From contig CM070910.1 of assembly GCA_036417435.1 (NCBI GenBank), forward strand, positions 75,252,784-75,316,783: a stretch of 64,000 nt of DNA, read 5' to 3'. This document shows positions 36,475 to 50,359 of the stretch, piece by piece. The notes beneath the pieces were generated by a model. That model had not been told where the DNA came from. It ran no database searches and saw nothing but the letters and a program-made list of their open reading frames with translations. How positions within the stretch are numbered: the stretch's first letter is position 1; each line of letters opens with the position of its first letter. This DNA comes from Inia geoffrensis. Taxonomy: Eukaryota; Chordata; Mammalia; Artiodactyla; Iniidae. Made by a program: the position numbers and the translations under genes.

Positions 36475-38210
36475 AATCAGAGTTCAATGTGCCCGTCCAA
36501 ACACATCGACTTAGCCGCTCATTGGTTCTCCTTATTCCTGATCATCTTTTCCCTAAATTGCAAAGTGTGCGAAACAAGAGGTCAAAGGCACTGACTCTCC
36601 AAGTGGGGAGAATGTTAATATCGCCTCTGGAACGGCGAACTCGAGTCCCAGGGGGCGAAAATGGCGATGAGTTTTAGAAACTTTGCCTGATCACTTCGTG
36701 GACCATATTCCGGGTTTTCCATGCATATTTTAGCTGACGGATAAATCCCTTAAACGTGGAGATTTGGGACCCGTGGAATGGGAACCATGCACCATTACCT
36801 CAAAGGGTCTGCATTCCCTCACCAATAGCATCAGCCCCAAGTGTCCAGCCTTATCTCTCCCACAGCTGTGGATGTAGAGGTGGTAAATCCAAGATTCCAC
36901 ACAAGCCCTGAAGGACTTATTTAAGAATTTCTCTCTATTTCACAGTCCTTGTGTTTTCTTTTTCAAATTTATTTTTATAAGGGGATTTAGCTTATGTACA
37001 CTGCTGTGTGTATGCTGCTGTACACAAATGATTTTCTTATGGAGACCTATAAATGTATGGGTTTTAATTTTCTTCATAGTCAGGTATATTCCTAGGTTTT
37101 GAATACGGGGTGTTTAGTCCATTTGGTTGAGCGAGGAGTAGGTCTTGTCTAGTATATATTTGGCTTATGGAATGGTATCTGTCCTAATATCAACCTCTGG
37201 TTTTATGCAGCTTCCCCACTCTCCTTTCCCCTTAAGCAAGCATCAGTTTCTTTTGTAAATGTGAGACTCTGTTGTGTTTTGTAATGCAGTTCACGCGTAG
37301 CCGTGTTTACGTTCCCGGTATTCGTGATACCTTATGATGTTTCTTTTTCTGTGTGACTTATTTCACTTAGAATCATCGTAACTAAATCCACTCATTATGC
37401 TGCTACTGGTCTGTTGCCATTGATTTCATTGTTGAGTGATATTCCATTGTAGGGATGTACCACAACTTTTATATCCATTTTTCTCTTTCTGGGCTATTGA
37501 AGTTGTACCATAGTCAAGGTTCCCGTAAAGAGAGCAGCCCCAAACTTTGATGCGGCTGTGTCTTTTTCATTTAAATTTTCTGAATCTATGGCACCATAAG
37601 TGGAAGTGCCCTAGGCTCTCTAGCTTGGTTTTCTCTTTGTTCCAGGAAACACCATTCACTTCTCCAGAGTGGCTGTTGGCAATTTACATCCCGCCCATCA
37701 GCATAACAAGGCTGCCAGTTCTCCATGGCCTGTCCTGCCTCTCTGGATTTTACACTTTTTTTCGGAGGGCCCTTTTGATCGGTGGGAAGTGAGAGTTGCT
37801 TGTAGTGCGGATTTCCATTGCAGGCTTGCTTGGTTGGCCAAAAAGGGCGTATGCGTTTTTTCCTGAATATATTCAGGAAAAAACGCATACGCCCTTTTTG
37901 GCCAAGTGCATCACTGTCGAACTGCTGCCTCTTTTCCTACGCTTTCAGAGCAATTCTTATCTACCCCCTGATATCTGTTTTCCGCAATTCTGCGTCGCAT
38001 TCAAGTCCTCCTCACAGCCTTCCTTCAATAAATTTTTGGATGATAGGGGCTATTTGGAACTCTGCAGGATTGTGAGTTCAGTGCCAAAACTCTCCTTTTC
38101 TCCACTCGCTTTCTTGTGAGCTGACCGCAAACCCAAAGAATTGCTTCAGGCCCTAATCTCGTTCCGGCATGGCACGCTGAGCCTTTGGTGAACTCTTCTT
38201 CCTGTATTGA
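36475..38210 (+). repeat. Satellite monomer 22 (block B)
   Basis: At 1,736 bp it is the partner of monomer 12 with the same length and the same linked variants (ctgacggataa, gtttagtccatttgg, gtctagtatat, ccattcacttc). The end differs (tttccgcaattc near 37,979, ggggctattt near 38,046) and is shared with monomer 28. The palindrome at 37834-37905 is perfect. Confidence 0.95.
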
Positions 38211-39944
38211 AATCAGAGTTCAATGTGACCGTCCAAACACAACGAGTTAGCCGCTCATTGTTTCTCCTTATTCCTGATCATCTTCTACAGAAATTGCAAA
38301 CTGTGCGAAACAAGAGGTCAAAGGCACGACTCTCCAAGTGGGGAGAATGTTAATATCGCCTCTGGAACGGCGAACTCGAGTCCCAGGGGGCGAAAATGGC
38401 GATGAGTTTTAGAAACTTTGCCTGATCACTTCGTGGAACATATTCCGGGTTTTCCATGCATATTTTAGCTGAAGGATAAATCCCTTAAACGTGGAGATTT
38501 GGGACCCGTGGAATGGGAACCATGCACCATTACCTCAAAGGGTCTGCATTCCCTCACCAATAGCATCAGCCCCAAGTGTCCAGCCTTATCTCTCCCACAG
38601 ATGTGGATGTAGAGGTGGTAAATCCAAGATTCCACACAAGCCCTGAAGGACTTATTTAAGAATTTCTCTCTATTTCACAGTCCTTGTGTTTTCTTTTTCA
38701 AATTCATTTTTATAAGGGGATTTAACTTATTTACACGGCTGTGTGTATGCTGCTGTACACAAATGATTTTCTTATGGAGACCTATAAATGTATGGGTTTT
38801 AATTTTCTTCATAGTCAGGTATATTCCTAGGTTTTGAATACGGGGTGTTTAGTCCATTTGGTTGAGCGAGGAGTAGGTCTTGTCTAATATATAGTTGGCT
38901 TATGGAATGGTATCTGTCCTAATATCAACCTCTGGTTTTATGCAGCTTCCCCACTCTCCTTTCCCCTTAAGCAAGCATCAGTTTCTTTTGTAAATGTGAG
39001 ACTCTGTTGTGTTTTATAATGCAGTTCACGCGTAGCCGTGTTTACGTTCCCGGTATTCGTGATACCTTATGATGTTTCTTTTTCTGTGTGACTTATTTCA
39101 CTTAGAATCATCGTAACTAAATCCACTCATTATGCTGCTACTGGTCTGTTGCCATTGATTTCATTGTTGAGTGATATTCCATTGTAGGGATGTACCACAA
39201 CTTTTATATCCATTTTTCTCTTTCTGGGCTATTGAAGTTGTACCATAGTCAAGGTTCCCGTAAAGAGAGCAGCCCCAAACTTTGATGCGGCTGTGTCTTT
39301 TTCATTTAAATTTTCTGAATCTATGGCACCATAAGTGGAAGTGCCCTAGGCTCTCTAGCTTGGTTTTCTCTTTGTTCCAGGAAACACCATGCACTTCTCC
39401 AGAGTGGCTGTTGGCAATTTACATCCCGCCCATCAGCATAACAAGGCTGCCGGTTCCCCAAGGCCTGTCCTGCCTCTCTGGATTTTACACATTTTTCGGA
39501 GGGCCCTTTTGATCGGTGGGAAGTGAGAGTTGCTTGTAGGGCGGATTTCCATTGCAGGCTTGCTTGGTTGGCCAAAAAGGGCGTATGCGTTTTTTCCTGA
39601 GTATATTCAGGAAAAAACGCATACGCCCTTTTTGGCCAAGTGCATCACTGTCGAACTGCTGCCTCTTTTCCTACGCTTTCAGAGCAATTCTTATCTACCC
39701 CCTGATATCTGTTTTCTGCAATTCTGCGTCGCGTTCAAGTCCTCCTCACAGCCTTCCTTCAATAAATTTTTGGATGATAGGGGTCATTTGGAACTCTGCA
39801 GGATTGTGAGTTCAGTGCCAAAAATCTCCTTTTCTCCACTCGCTTTCTTGTGAGCTGACCACAAACCCGAATAATTGCTTCAGGCCCTAATCTCGTTCCG
39901 GCATGGCACGCTGAGCCTTTGGTGAACTCTTCTTCCTGTAGGGA
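38211..39944 (+). repeat. Satellite monomer 23 (block B)
   Basis: At 1,734 bp it holds the slot of monomer 13, but its 5' end (gtgaccgtcc, caaacacaacg, cattgtttctcc near 38,225-38,265) matches monomer 29. It has a private one-base loss in ggcacgactc near 38,324. The palindrome at 39568-39639 has centre gagtatattc. Confidence 0.95.
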
Positions 39945-41681
39945 AATCAGAGTTCAATGTGCCCGTCCAAACACATCGAGTTAGCCGCTCATTGGTTCTC
40001 CTTATTCCTGATCATCGTCTACAGAAATTGCAAACTGTGCGAAACAAGAGGTCAAAGGCACTGACTCTCCAAGTGGGGAGAATGTTAATATCGCCTCTGG
40101 AACGGCGAACTCGAGTCCCAGTGCGCGAAAATGGCGATGAGTTTTACAAACTTTGCCTGATCACTTCGTGGAACATATTCCGTGTTTTCCATGCATATTT
40201 TAGCTGAAGGATAAATCCCTTAAACGTGGAGATTTGGGACCCGTGGAATGGGAACCATGCACCATTACCTCAAAGGGTCTGCATTCCCTCACCAATAGCA
40301 TCAGCCCCAAGTGTCCAGCCTTATCTCTCCCACAGCTGTGGATGTAGAGGTGGTAAATCCAAGATTGCACACAAGCCCTGAAGGAATTATTTAAGAATGT
40401 CTCTCTATTTCACAGTCCTTGTGTTTTCTTTTTCAAATTTATTTTTATAAGGTGATTTAGCTTATGTACACTGCTGTGTGTATGCTGCTGTACACAAATG
40501 ATTTTCTTATGGAGACCTATAAATGTATGGGTTTTAATTTTCTTCATAGTCAGGTATATTCCTCGGTTTTGAACACGGGGTGCTGAGTCCATGTGGTTGA
40601 GCGAGGAGGAGGTCTTGTCTAATATATATTTGGCTTATGGAATGGTATCTGTCCTAATATCAACCTCTGGTTTTATGCAGCCTCCCCGCTCTCCTTTCCC
40701 CTTAAGCAAGCATCAGTTTCTTTTGTAAATGTGAGACTCTGTTGTGTTTTGTAATGCAGTTCACGCGTAGCCGTGTTTACGTTCCCGGTATTCGTGATAA
40801 CTTATGATGTTTCTTTTTCTGTGTGACTTATTTCACTTAGAATCATCGTAACTAAATCCACTCATTATGCTGCTACTGGTCTGTTGCCATTGATTTCATT
40901 GTTGAGTGATATTCCATTGTAGGGATGTACCACAACTTTTATATCCATTTTTCTCTCTCTGGGCTATTGAAGTTGTACCATAGTCAAGGTTCCCGTAAAG
41001 AGTGCAGCCCCAAACTTTGGTGTGGCTGTGTCTTTTTCATTTAAATTTTCCGAATCTATGGCACCATAAGTGGAAGTGCCCTAGGCTCTCTAGCTTGGTT
41101 TTCCCTTTGTTCCAGGAAACACCATCCACTTCTCCAGAGTGGTTGTTGGCAATTTACATGCCGCCCATCAGCATAACAAGGCTGCCGGTTCTCCATGGCC
41201 TGTCCTGCCTCTCTGGATTTTACACTTTTTTTCGGAGGGCCCTTTTGATCGGTGGGAAGTGAGAGTTGCTTGTAGTGCGGATTTCCATTGCAGGCTTGCT
41301 TGGTTGGCCAAAAAGGGCGTATGCGTTTTTTCCTGAATATATTCAGGAAAAAACGCATACGCCCTTTTTGGCCAAGTGCATCACTGTCGAACTGCTGCCT
41401 CTTTTCCTACGCTTTCAGAGCAATTCTTATCTACTCCCCGATATCTGTTTTCTGCAATTCTGCGTCGCGTTCAAGTCCTCCTCACAGCCTTCCTTCAATA
41501 AATTTTTGGATGATAGGGGTCATTTGGAACTCTGCAGGATTGTGAGTTACAGTGCCAGAAATCTCCTTTTCTCAACTCGCTTTCTTGTGAGCTGACCGCA
41601 AACCCGAAGAATTGCTTCAGGCCCTAATCTCGTTCCGGCATGGCACGCTGAGCCTTTGGTGAACTCTTCTTCCTGTAGGGA
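39945..41681 (+). repeat. Satellite monomer 24 (block B)
   Basis: It is the partner of monomer 14 (ttttacaaac, ccgtgttttcc, aggtgattta, gaaggaattattt). Private changes are atcatcgtctac near 40,012 and cagtgcgcgaaa near 40,119. Unlike block A, the next unit does not repeat this one's second half. The palindrome at 41304-41375 is perfect. Confidence 0.95.
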
Positions 41682-43418
41682 AATCAGAGTTCAATGTGCC
41701 CGTCCAAACACATCGAGTTAGCCGCTCATTGGTTCTCCTTATTCCTGATCATCTTCTACCGAAATTGCAAAGTGTGCAAAACAAGAGGTCAAAGGCACTG
41801 ACTCTCCAAGTAGGGAGAATGTTAATATCGCCTCTGGAACGGCGAACTCGAGTCCCAGGGTTCGAAAATGGCGATGAGTTTTAGAAACTTTGCCTGATCA
41901 CTTCGTGGACCATATTCCGGGTTTTCCACGCATATTTTAGCTGAAGGATAAATCCCTTAAATGTGGAGATTTGGGACCCGTGGAATGGGAACCATGCACC
42001 ATTACCTCAAAGGGTCTGCATTCCCTCACCAATAGCATCAGCCCCAAGTGTCCAGCCTTATCTCTCCCACAGCTGTGGATGTAGAGGTGGTAAATCCAAG
42101 ATTCCACACAAGCCCTGAAGGACTTATTTAAGAATTTCTCTCTATTTCACAGTCCTTGTGTTTTCTTTTTCAAATTTATTTTTATAAGGGGATTTAGCTT
42201 ATGTACACTGCTGTGTGTATGCTGCTGTACACAAATGATTTTCTTATGGAGACCTATAAATGTATGGGTTTTAATTTTCTTCATAGTCAGGTATATTCCT
42301 CGGTTTTGAACACGGGGTGCTGAGTCCATGTGGTTGAGCGAGGAGGAGGTCTTGTCTAATATATATTTGGCTTATGGAATGGTATCTGTCCTAATGTCAA
42401 CCTCTGGTTTAATGCAGCCTCCCCACTCTCCTTTCCCCTTAAGCAAGCATCAGTTTCTTTTGTAAATGTGAGACTCTGTTGTGTTTTGTAATGCAGTTCA
42501 CGCGTAGCCGTGTTTACGGTCCTGGTTTTCGTGATACCTTATGATGTTTCTTTTTCTGTGTGACTTATTTCACTTAGAATCATCGTAACTAAATCCACTC
42601 ATTATGCTGCTACTGGTCTGTTGCCATTGATTTCATTGTTGAGTGATATTCCTTTGTAGGGATGTACCACAACTTTTATATCCATTTTTCTCTCTCTGGG
42701 CTATTGAAGTTGTACCATAGTCAAGGTTCCCGTAAAGAGAGCAGCCCCAAACTTTGGTGTGGCTGTGTCTTTTTCATTTAAATTTTCCGAATCTATGGCA
42801 CCATAAGTGGAAGTGCCCTAGGCTCTCTAGCTTGGTTTTCTCTTTGTTCCAGGAAACACCATCCACTTCTCCAGAGTGGCTGTTGGCAATTTACATCCCG
42901 CCCATCAGCATAACAAGGCTGCCGGTTCTCCATGGCCTGTCCTGCCTCTCTGGATTTTTCACTTTTGTTCGGAGGGTCCTTTTGATCGGTGGGAAGTGAG
43001 AGTTGCTTGTAGTGCGGATTTCCATTGCAGGCTTGCTTGGTTGGCCAAAAAGGGCGTATGCGTTTTTTCCTGAATATATTCAGGAAAAAACGCATACGCC
43101 CTTTTTGGCCAAGTGCATCACTGTCGAACTGCTGCCTCTTTTCCTACGCTTTCAGAGCAATTCTTATCTACCCCACGATATCTGTTTTCTGCAATTCTGT
43201 GTCGCGTTCAAGTCCTCCTCACAGCCTTCCTTCAATAAATTTTTGGATGATAGGGGTCATTTGGAACTCTGCAGGATTGTGAGTTACAGTGCCAGAAATC
43301 TCCATTTCTCAACTCGCTTTCTTGTGAGCTGACCGCAAACCCGAAGAATTGCTTCAGGCCCTAATCTCGTTCCGGCATGGCACGCTGAGCCTTTGGTGAA
43401 CTCTTCTTCCTGTAGGGA
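41682..43418 (+). repeat. Satellite monomer 25 (block B)
   Basis: Its 5' part pairs with monomer 15 (caagtaggg) and its second half with monomer 16 (acggtcctggttttcg, tttttcacttttgttcgg, ctgtgtcgcg). It is therefore the single block-B equivalent of two block-A units. A private attcctttgtag lies near 42,648. The palindrome at 43041-43112 is perfect. Confidence 0.95.
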
Positions 43419-45154
43419 AATCAGAGTTCAATGTGCCCGTCCAAACACATCGAGTTAGCCGCTCATTGGTTCTCCTTATTCCTGATCATCTTCTACCGAA
43501 ATTGCAAAGTGTGCAAAACAAGAGGTCAAAGGCACTGACTCTCCAAGTGGGGAGAATGTTAATATCGCCTTTGGAACGGCGAACTCGAGTCCCAGGGTTC
43601 GAAAATGGCGATGAGTTTTAGAAACTTTGCCTGATCACTTCGTGGACCATATTCCGGGTTTTCCACGCATATTTTAGCTGAAGGATAAATCCCTTAAACG
43701 TGGAGATTTGGGACCCGTGGAATGGGAACCATGAACCATTACCTCAAAGGGTCTGCATTCCCTCACCAATAGCATCAGCCCCAAGTGTCCAGCCTTATCT
43801 CTCCCACAGCTGTGGATGTAGAGGTGGTAAATCCAAGATTCCACACAAGCCCTGAAGGACTTATTTAAGAATTTCTCTCTATTTCACAGTCCTTGTGTTT
43901 TCTTTTTCAAATTTATTTTTATAAGGGGATTTAGCTTATGTACACTGCTGTGTGTATGCTGCTGTACACAAATGATTTTCTTATGGAGACCTATAAATGT
44001 ATGGGTTTTAATTTTCTTCATAGTCAGGTATATTCCTCGGTTTTGAACACGGGGTGCTGAGTCCATGTGGTTGAGCGAGGAGGAGGTCTTGTCTAATATA
44101 TATTTGGCTTATGGAATGGTATCTGTCCTAATGTCAACCTCTGGTTTAATGCAGCCTCCCCACTCTCCTTTCCCCTTAAGCAAGCATCAGTTTCTTTTGT
44201 AAATGTGAGACTCTGTTGTGTTTTGTAATGCAGTTCACACGTAGCCGTGTTTACGTTCCCGGTATTCGTGATACCTTATGATGTTTCTTTTTCTGTGTGA
44301 CTTATTTCACTTAGAATCATCGTAACTAAATCCACTCATTATGCTGCTACTGGTCTGTTGCCATTGATTTCATTGTTGAGTGATATTCCATTGTAGGGAT
44401 GTACCACAACTTTTATATCCATTTTTCTCTTTCTGGGCTATTGAAGTTGTACCATAGTCAAGGTTCCCGTAAAGAGAGCAGCCCCAAAATTTGGTGCGGC
44501 TGTGTCTTTTTCATTTAAATTTTCCGAATCTATGGCACCATAAGTGGAAGTGCCCTAGGCTCTCTAGCTTGGTTTTCTCTTTGTTCCAGGAAACACCATC
44601 CACTTCTCCAGTGTGGCTGTTGGTAATTATATCCCGCCCATCAGCATAACAAGGCTGCCTGTTCTCCATGGCCTGTCCTGCCTCTCTGGATTTTACACTT
44701 TTTTTCGGAGGCCCCTTTTGATCGGTGGGAAGTGAGAGTTGCTTGTAGTGCGGATTTCCATTGCAGGCTTGCTTGGTTGGCCAAAAAGGGCGTATGCGTT
44801 TTTTCCTGAATCTATTCAGGAAAAAACGCATACGCCCTTTTTGGCCAAGTGCATCACTGTCGAACTGCTGCCTCTTTTCCTACGCTTTCAGAGCAATTCT
44901 TATCTACCCCCCGATATCTGTTTTCTGCAATTCTGCGTCGCGTTCAAGTCCTCCTCACAGCCTTCCTTCAATATATTTTTGGATGATAGGGGTCATTTGG
45001 AACTCTGCAGGATTGTGAGTTACAGTGCCAGAAATCTCCTTTTCTCAACTCGCTTTCTTGTGAGCTGACCGCAAACCCGAAGAATTGCTTCAGGCCCTAA
45101 TCTCGTTCCGGCATGGCACGCTGAGCCTTTGGTGAACTCTTCTTCCTGTAGGGA
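43419..45154 (+). repeat. Satellite monomer 26 (block B)
   Basis: At 1,736 bp it has a deletion and changes near 44,611-44,630 (cagtgtggctg, ggtaattatatcc). The 5' half pairs with monomer 17 (ccatgaaccatt). The second half follows monomer 9 (ggtgcggctg, gctgcctgttctcc). The palindrome at 44777-44848 has centre gaatctattc. Confidence 0.95.
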
Positions 45155-46891
45155 AATCAGAGTTCAATGTGCCCGTCCAAACACATCGAGTTAGCCGCTC
45201 ATTGGTTCTCCTTATTCCTGATCATCTTCTACCGAAATTGCAAAGTGTGCGAAACAAGAGGTCAAAGGCACTGACTCTCCAAGTGGGGAGAATGTTAATA
45301 TCGCCTCTGGAACGGCGAACTTGAGTCCCAGGGGGCGAAAATGGCGATGAGTTTTAGAAACTTTGCCTGATCACTTCGTGGACCATATTCTGGGTTTTCC
45401 ATGCATATTTTAGCTGAAGGATAAATCCCTTAAACGTGGAGATTTGGGACCCGTGGAATGGGAACCATGCACCATTACCTCAAAGGGTCTGCATTCCCTC
45501 ACCAATAGCATCAGCCCCAAGTGTCCAGCCTTATCTCTCCCACGGCTGTGGATGTAGAGGTTGTAAATCCAAGATTCCACACAAGCCCTGAAGGACTTAT
45601 TTAAGAATTTCTCTCTATTTCACAGTCCTTGTGTTTTCTTTTTCAAATTTATTTTTATAAGGGGATTTAGCTTATGTACACTGAAGTGTGTATGCTGCTG
45701 TACACAAATGATTTTCTTATGGAGACCTATAAATGTATGCGTTTTAATTTTCTTCATAGTCAGGTATATTCCTCGGTTTTGAACACAGGGTGCTGAGTCC
45801 ATGTGGTTGAGCGAGGAGGAGGTCTTGTCTAATATATATTTGGCTTATGGAATGGTATCTGTCCTAATATCAACCTCTGGTTTTATGCAGCCTCCCCACT
45901 CTCCTTTCCCTTTAAGCAAGCATCAGTTTCTTTTGTAAATGTGAGATTCTGTTGTGTTTTGTAATGCAGTTCACGCGTAGCCGTGTTTACATTCCCGGTA
46001 TTCGTGATGTCTTATGATGTTTCTTTTACTGTGTGACTTATTTCACTTAGAATCATCGTAACTAAATCCACTCATTATGCTGCTACTGGTCTGTTGCCAT
46101 TGATTTCATTGTTGAGTGATATTCCATTGTAGGGATGTACCACAACTTTTATATCCATTTTTCTCTTTCTGGGCTATTGAAGTTGTACCATAGTCAAGGT
46201 TCCCATAAAGAGAGCAGCCTCAAACTTTGGTGTATCTGTGTCTTTTTCATTTAAATTTTCCGAATCTATGGCACCATAAGTGGAAGTGCCCTAGGCTCTC
46301 TAGCTTGGTTTTCTCTTTGTTCCAGGAAACACCATCCACTTCTCCAGAGTGGCTGTTGGCTATTTACATCCCGCCCATCAGCATAACAAGGCTGCCAGTT
46401 CTCCATGGCCTGTCCAGCCTCTCTGGATTTTACACTTTTTTTCGGAGGGCCCTTTTGATCGGTGGGAAGTGAGAGTTGCTTGTAGTGCGGATTTCCATTG
46501 CAGGCTTGCTTGGTTGGCCAAAAAGGGCGTATGCGTTTTTTCCTGAATATATTCAGGAAAAAACGCATACGCCCTTTTTGGCCAAGTGCATCACTGTCGA
46601 ACTGCTGCCTCTTTTCCTACGCTTTCAGAGCAATTCTTATCTACCCCCCGATATCTGTTTTCTGCAATTCTGCGTCGCGTTCAAGTCCTCCTCACAGCCT
46701 TCCTTCAATAAATTTTTGGATGATAGGGGTCACTTGGAACTCTGCAGGATTGTGAGTTACGGTGCCAGAAATCTCCTTTTCTCAACTCGCTTTCTTGTGA
46801 GCTGACCGCAAACCCGAAGAATTGCTTCAGGCCCTAATCTCGTTCCGGCATGGCACGCTGAGCCTTTGGTGAACTCTTCTTCCTGTAGGGA
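45155..46891 (+). repeat. Satellite monomer 27 (end of block B)
   Basis: It is the partner of monomer 18 up to the palindrome (46514-46585, perfect), sharing gaagtgtgtatg, gtatgcgtttt, gttggctatttac and gtccagcctc. After the palindrome it has ccccccg and acggtgcc, as monomers 10-12 do. A private gaggttgtaaat lies near 45,557. Confidence 0.95.
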
Positions 46892-48625
46892 AATCAGAGT
46901 TCAATGTGCCCGTCCAAACACATCGACTTAGCCGCTCATTGGTTCTCCTTATTCCTGATCATCTTTTACCGAAATTGCAAAGTGTGCGAAACAAGAGGTC
47001 AAAGGCACTGACTCTCCAAGTGGGGAGAATGTTAATATCGCCTCTGGAACGGCGAACTCGAGTCCCAGGGGGCGAAAATGGCGATGAGTTTTAGAAACTT
47101 TGCCTGATCACTTCGTGGACCATATTCCGGGTTTTCCATGCATATTTTAGCTGACGGATAAATCCCTTAAACGTGGAGATTTGGGACCCGTGGAATGGGA
47201 ACCATGCACCATTACCTCAAAGGGTCTGCATTCCCTCACCAATAGCATCAGCCCCAAGTGTCCAGCCTTATCTCTCCCACAGCTGTGGATGTAGAGGTGG
47301 TTAATCCAAGATTCCACACAAGCCCTGAAGGACTTATTTAAGAATTTCTCTCTATTTCACAGTCCTTGTGTTTTCTTTTTCAAATTTATTTTTATAAGGG
47401 GATTTAGCTTATGTACACTGCTGTGTGTATGCTGCTGTACACAAATGATTTTCTTATGGAGACCTATAAATGTATGGGTATAATTTTCTTCATAGTCAGG
47501 TATATTCCTCGGTTTTGAACACGGGGTGCTGAGTCCATGTGGTTGAGCGAGGAGTAGGTCTTGTCTAATATATATTTGGCTTATGGAATGGTATCTATCC
47601 TAATATCAACCTCTGGTTTTATGCAGCTTCCCCATCTCCTTTCCCCTTAAGCAAGCATCAGTTTCTTTTGTAAATGTGAGACTCTGTTGTGTTTTGTAAT
47701 GCAGTTCACACGTAGCCGTGTTTACATTCCCGGTATTAGTGATACCTTATGATGTTTCTTTTTCTGTGTGACTTATTTCACTTAGAATCATCGTAACTAA
47801 ATCCACTCATTATGCTGCTACTGGTCTGTTGCCATTGATTTCATTGTTGAGTGATATTCCATTGTAGGGATGTACCACAACTTTTATATCCATTTTTCTC
47901 TTTCTGGGCTATTGAAGTTGTACCATAGTCAAGGTTCCCGTAAAGAGAGCAGCCCCAAACTTTGATGCGGCTCTGTCTTTTTCATTAAAATTTTCTGAAT
48001 CTATGGCACCATAAGTGGAAGTGCCCTAGGCTCTCTAGCTTGGTTTTCTCTTTGTTCCAGGAAACAACATTCACTTCTCCAGAGTGGCTGTTGGCCATTT
48101 ACATCCCGCCCATCAGCATAACAAGGCTGCCGGTTCTCCATGGCCTGTCCTGCCTCTCTGGATTTTACACTTTTTTTCGGAGGGCCCTTTTGATCGGTGG
48201 GAAGTGAGAGTTGCTTGTAGTGCGGATTTCCATTGCAGGCTTGCTTGGTTGGCCAAAAAGTGCGTATGCGTTTTTTCCTGAATATATTCAGGAAAAAACG
48301 CATACGCCCTTTTTGGCCAAGTGCATCACTGTCGAACTGCTGCCTCTTTTCCTACGCTTTCAGAGCAATTCTTATCTACCCCCTGATATCTGTTTTCCGC
48401 AATTCTGCGTCGCATTCAAGTCTTCCTCACAGCCTTCCTTCAATAAATTTTTGGATGATAAGGGCTATTTGGAACTCTGCAGGATTGTGAGTTCAGTGCC
48501 AAAACTCTCCTTTTCTCCACTCGCTTTCTTGTGAGCTGACCGCAAACCCGAAGAATTGCTTCAGGCCCTAATCTCGTTCCGGCATGGCACGCTGAGCCTT
48601 TGGTGAACTCTTCTTCCTGTAGGGA
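46892..48625 (+). repeat. Satellite monomer 28
   Basis: At 1,734 bp it is related to monomers 12 and 22 (ctgacggataa, ggctattt, ttccgcaattc). Indels lie near 47,480 (gggtataatttt) and 47,631 (ccccatctcc). The palindrome at 48249-48320 has one left-arm change (agtgcg). Confidence 0.95.
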
Positions 48626-50359
48626 AATCAGAGTTCAATGTGACCGTCCAAACACAACGAGTTAGCCGCTCATTGTTTCTCCTTATTCCTGATCATCTTC
48701 TACAGAAATTGCAAACTGTGCGAAACAAGAGGTCAAAGGCACTGACTCTCCAAGTGGAGAGAATGTTAATATCGCCTCTGGAACGGCGAACTCGAGTCCC
48801 AGGGGGCGAAAATGGCGATGAGTTTTAGAAACTTTGCCTGATCACTTCGTGGAACATATACCGGGTTTTCCATGCATATTTTAGCTGAAGGATAAATCCC
48901 TTAAACGTGGAGATTTGGGACCCGTGGAATGGGAACCATGCACCATTACCTCAAAGGGTCTGCATTCCCTCACCAATAGCATCAGCCCCAAGTGTCCAGC
49001 CTTATCTCTCCCACAGCTGTGGATGTAGAGGTGGTAAATCCAAGATTCCACACAAGCCCTGAAGGACTTATTTAAGAATTTCTCTCTATTTCACAGTCCT
49101 TGTGTTTTCTTTTTCAAATTTATTTTTATAAGGGGATTTAACTTATTTACACGGCTGTGTGTATGCTGCTGTACACAAATGATTTTCTTATGGAGACCTA
49201 TAAATGTATGGGTTTTAATTTTCTTCATAGTCAGGTATATTCCTAGGTTTTGAATACGGGGTGTTTAGTCCATTTGGTTGAGCGAGGAGTAGGTCTTGTC
49301 TAATATATATTTGGCTTATGGAATGGTATCTGTCCTAATATCAACCTCTGGTTTTATGCAGCTTCCCCACTCTCCTTTCCCCTTAAGCAAGCATCAGTTT
49401 CTTTTGTAAATGTGAGACTCTGTTGTGTTTTGTAATGCAGTTCACGCGTAGCCGTGTTTACGTTCCCGGTATTCGTGATACCTTATGATGTTTCTTTTTC
49501 TGTGTGACTTATTTCACTTAGAATCATCGTAACTAAATCCACTCATTATGCTGCTACTGGTCTGTTGCCATTGATTTCATTGTTGAGTGATATTCCATTG
49601 TAGGGATGTACCACAACTTTTATATCCATTTTTCTCTTTCTGGGCTATTGAAGTTGTACCATAGTCAAGGTTCCCGTAAAGAGAGCAGCCCCAAACTTTG
49701 ATGCGGCTGTGTCTTTTTCATTTAAATTTTCTGAATCTATGGCACCATAAGTGGAAGTGCCCTAAGCTCTCTAGCTTTGTTTTCTCTTTGTTCCAGGAAA
49801 CACCATCCACTTCTCCAGAGTGGCTGTTGGCAATTTACATCCCGCCCATCAGCATAACAAGGCTGCCGGTTCTCCATGGCCTGTCCTGCCTCTCTGGATT
49901 TTACACTTTTTTCGGAGGGCCCTTTTGATCGGTGAGAAGTAAGAGTTGCTTGTAGGGCGGATTTCCATTGCAGGCTTGCTTGGTTGGTCAAAATGTGCGT
50001 ATGCGTTTTTTCCTGAGTATATTCAGGAAAAAACGCATAAGCCCTTTTTGGCCAAGTGCATCACTGTCGAACTGCTGCCTCTTTTCCTACGCTTTCAGAG
50101 CAATTCTTATCTACCCCCTGATATCTGTTTTCTGCAATTCTGCGTCGCGTTCAAGTCCTCCTCACAGCCTTCCTTCAATAAATTTTTGGATGATAGGGGC
50201 CATTTGGAACTCTGCAGGATTGTGAGTTCAGTGCCAAAAATCTCCTTTTCTCCACTCGTTTCTTGTGAGCTGACCTCAAACCCGAATAATTGCTTCAGGC
50301 CCTAATCTCGTTCCGGCATGGCACGCTTTGCCTTTGGTGAACTCTTCTTCCTGTAGGGA
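48626..50359 (+). repeat. Satellite monomer 29
   Basis: At 1,734 bp its 5' end (gtgaccgtcc, caaacacaacg) matches monomer 23 ten kb upstream. The palindrome at 49984-50055 is degraded: left arm ggtcaaaatgtgcg, centre gagtatattc, right arm cataagccc. A private gcacgctttgcc lies near 50,320. Confidence 0.95.

Larger units (their letters stand above)
33001..46530 (+). repeat. Higher-order repeat block B (monomers 20-27)
   Basis: Eight units correspond in order to monomers 10, 11, 12, 13, 14, 15/16, 17 and 18. Unit-length anomalies are reproduced: 1,736 bp for 12 and 22, 1,734 bp for 13 and 23. Several units (21, 23, 26) are partly replaced by other haplotypes, so the copy is not clean. Confidence 0.72.
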
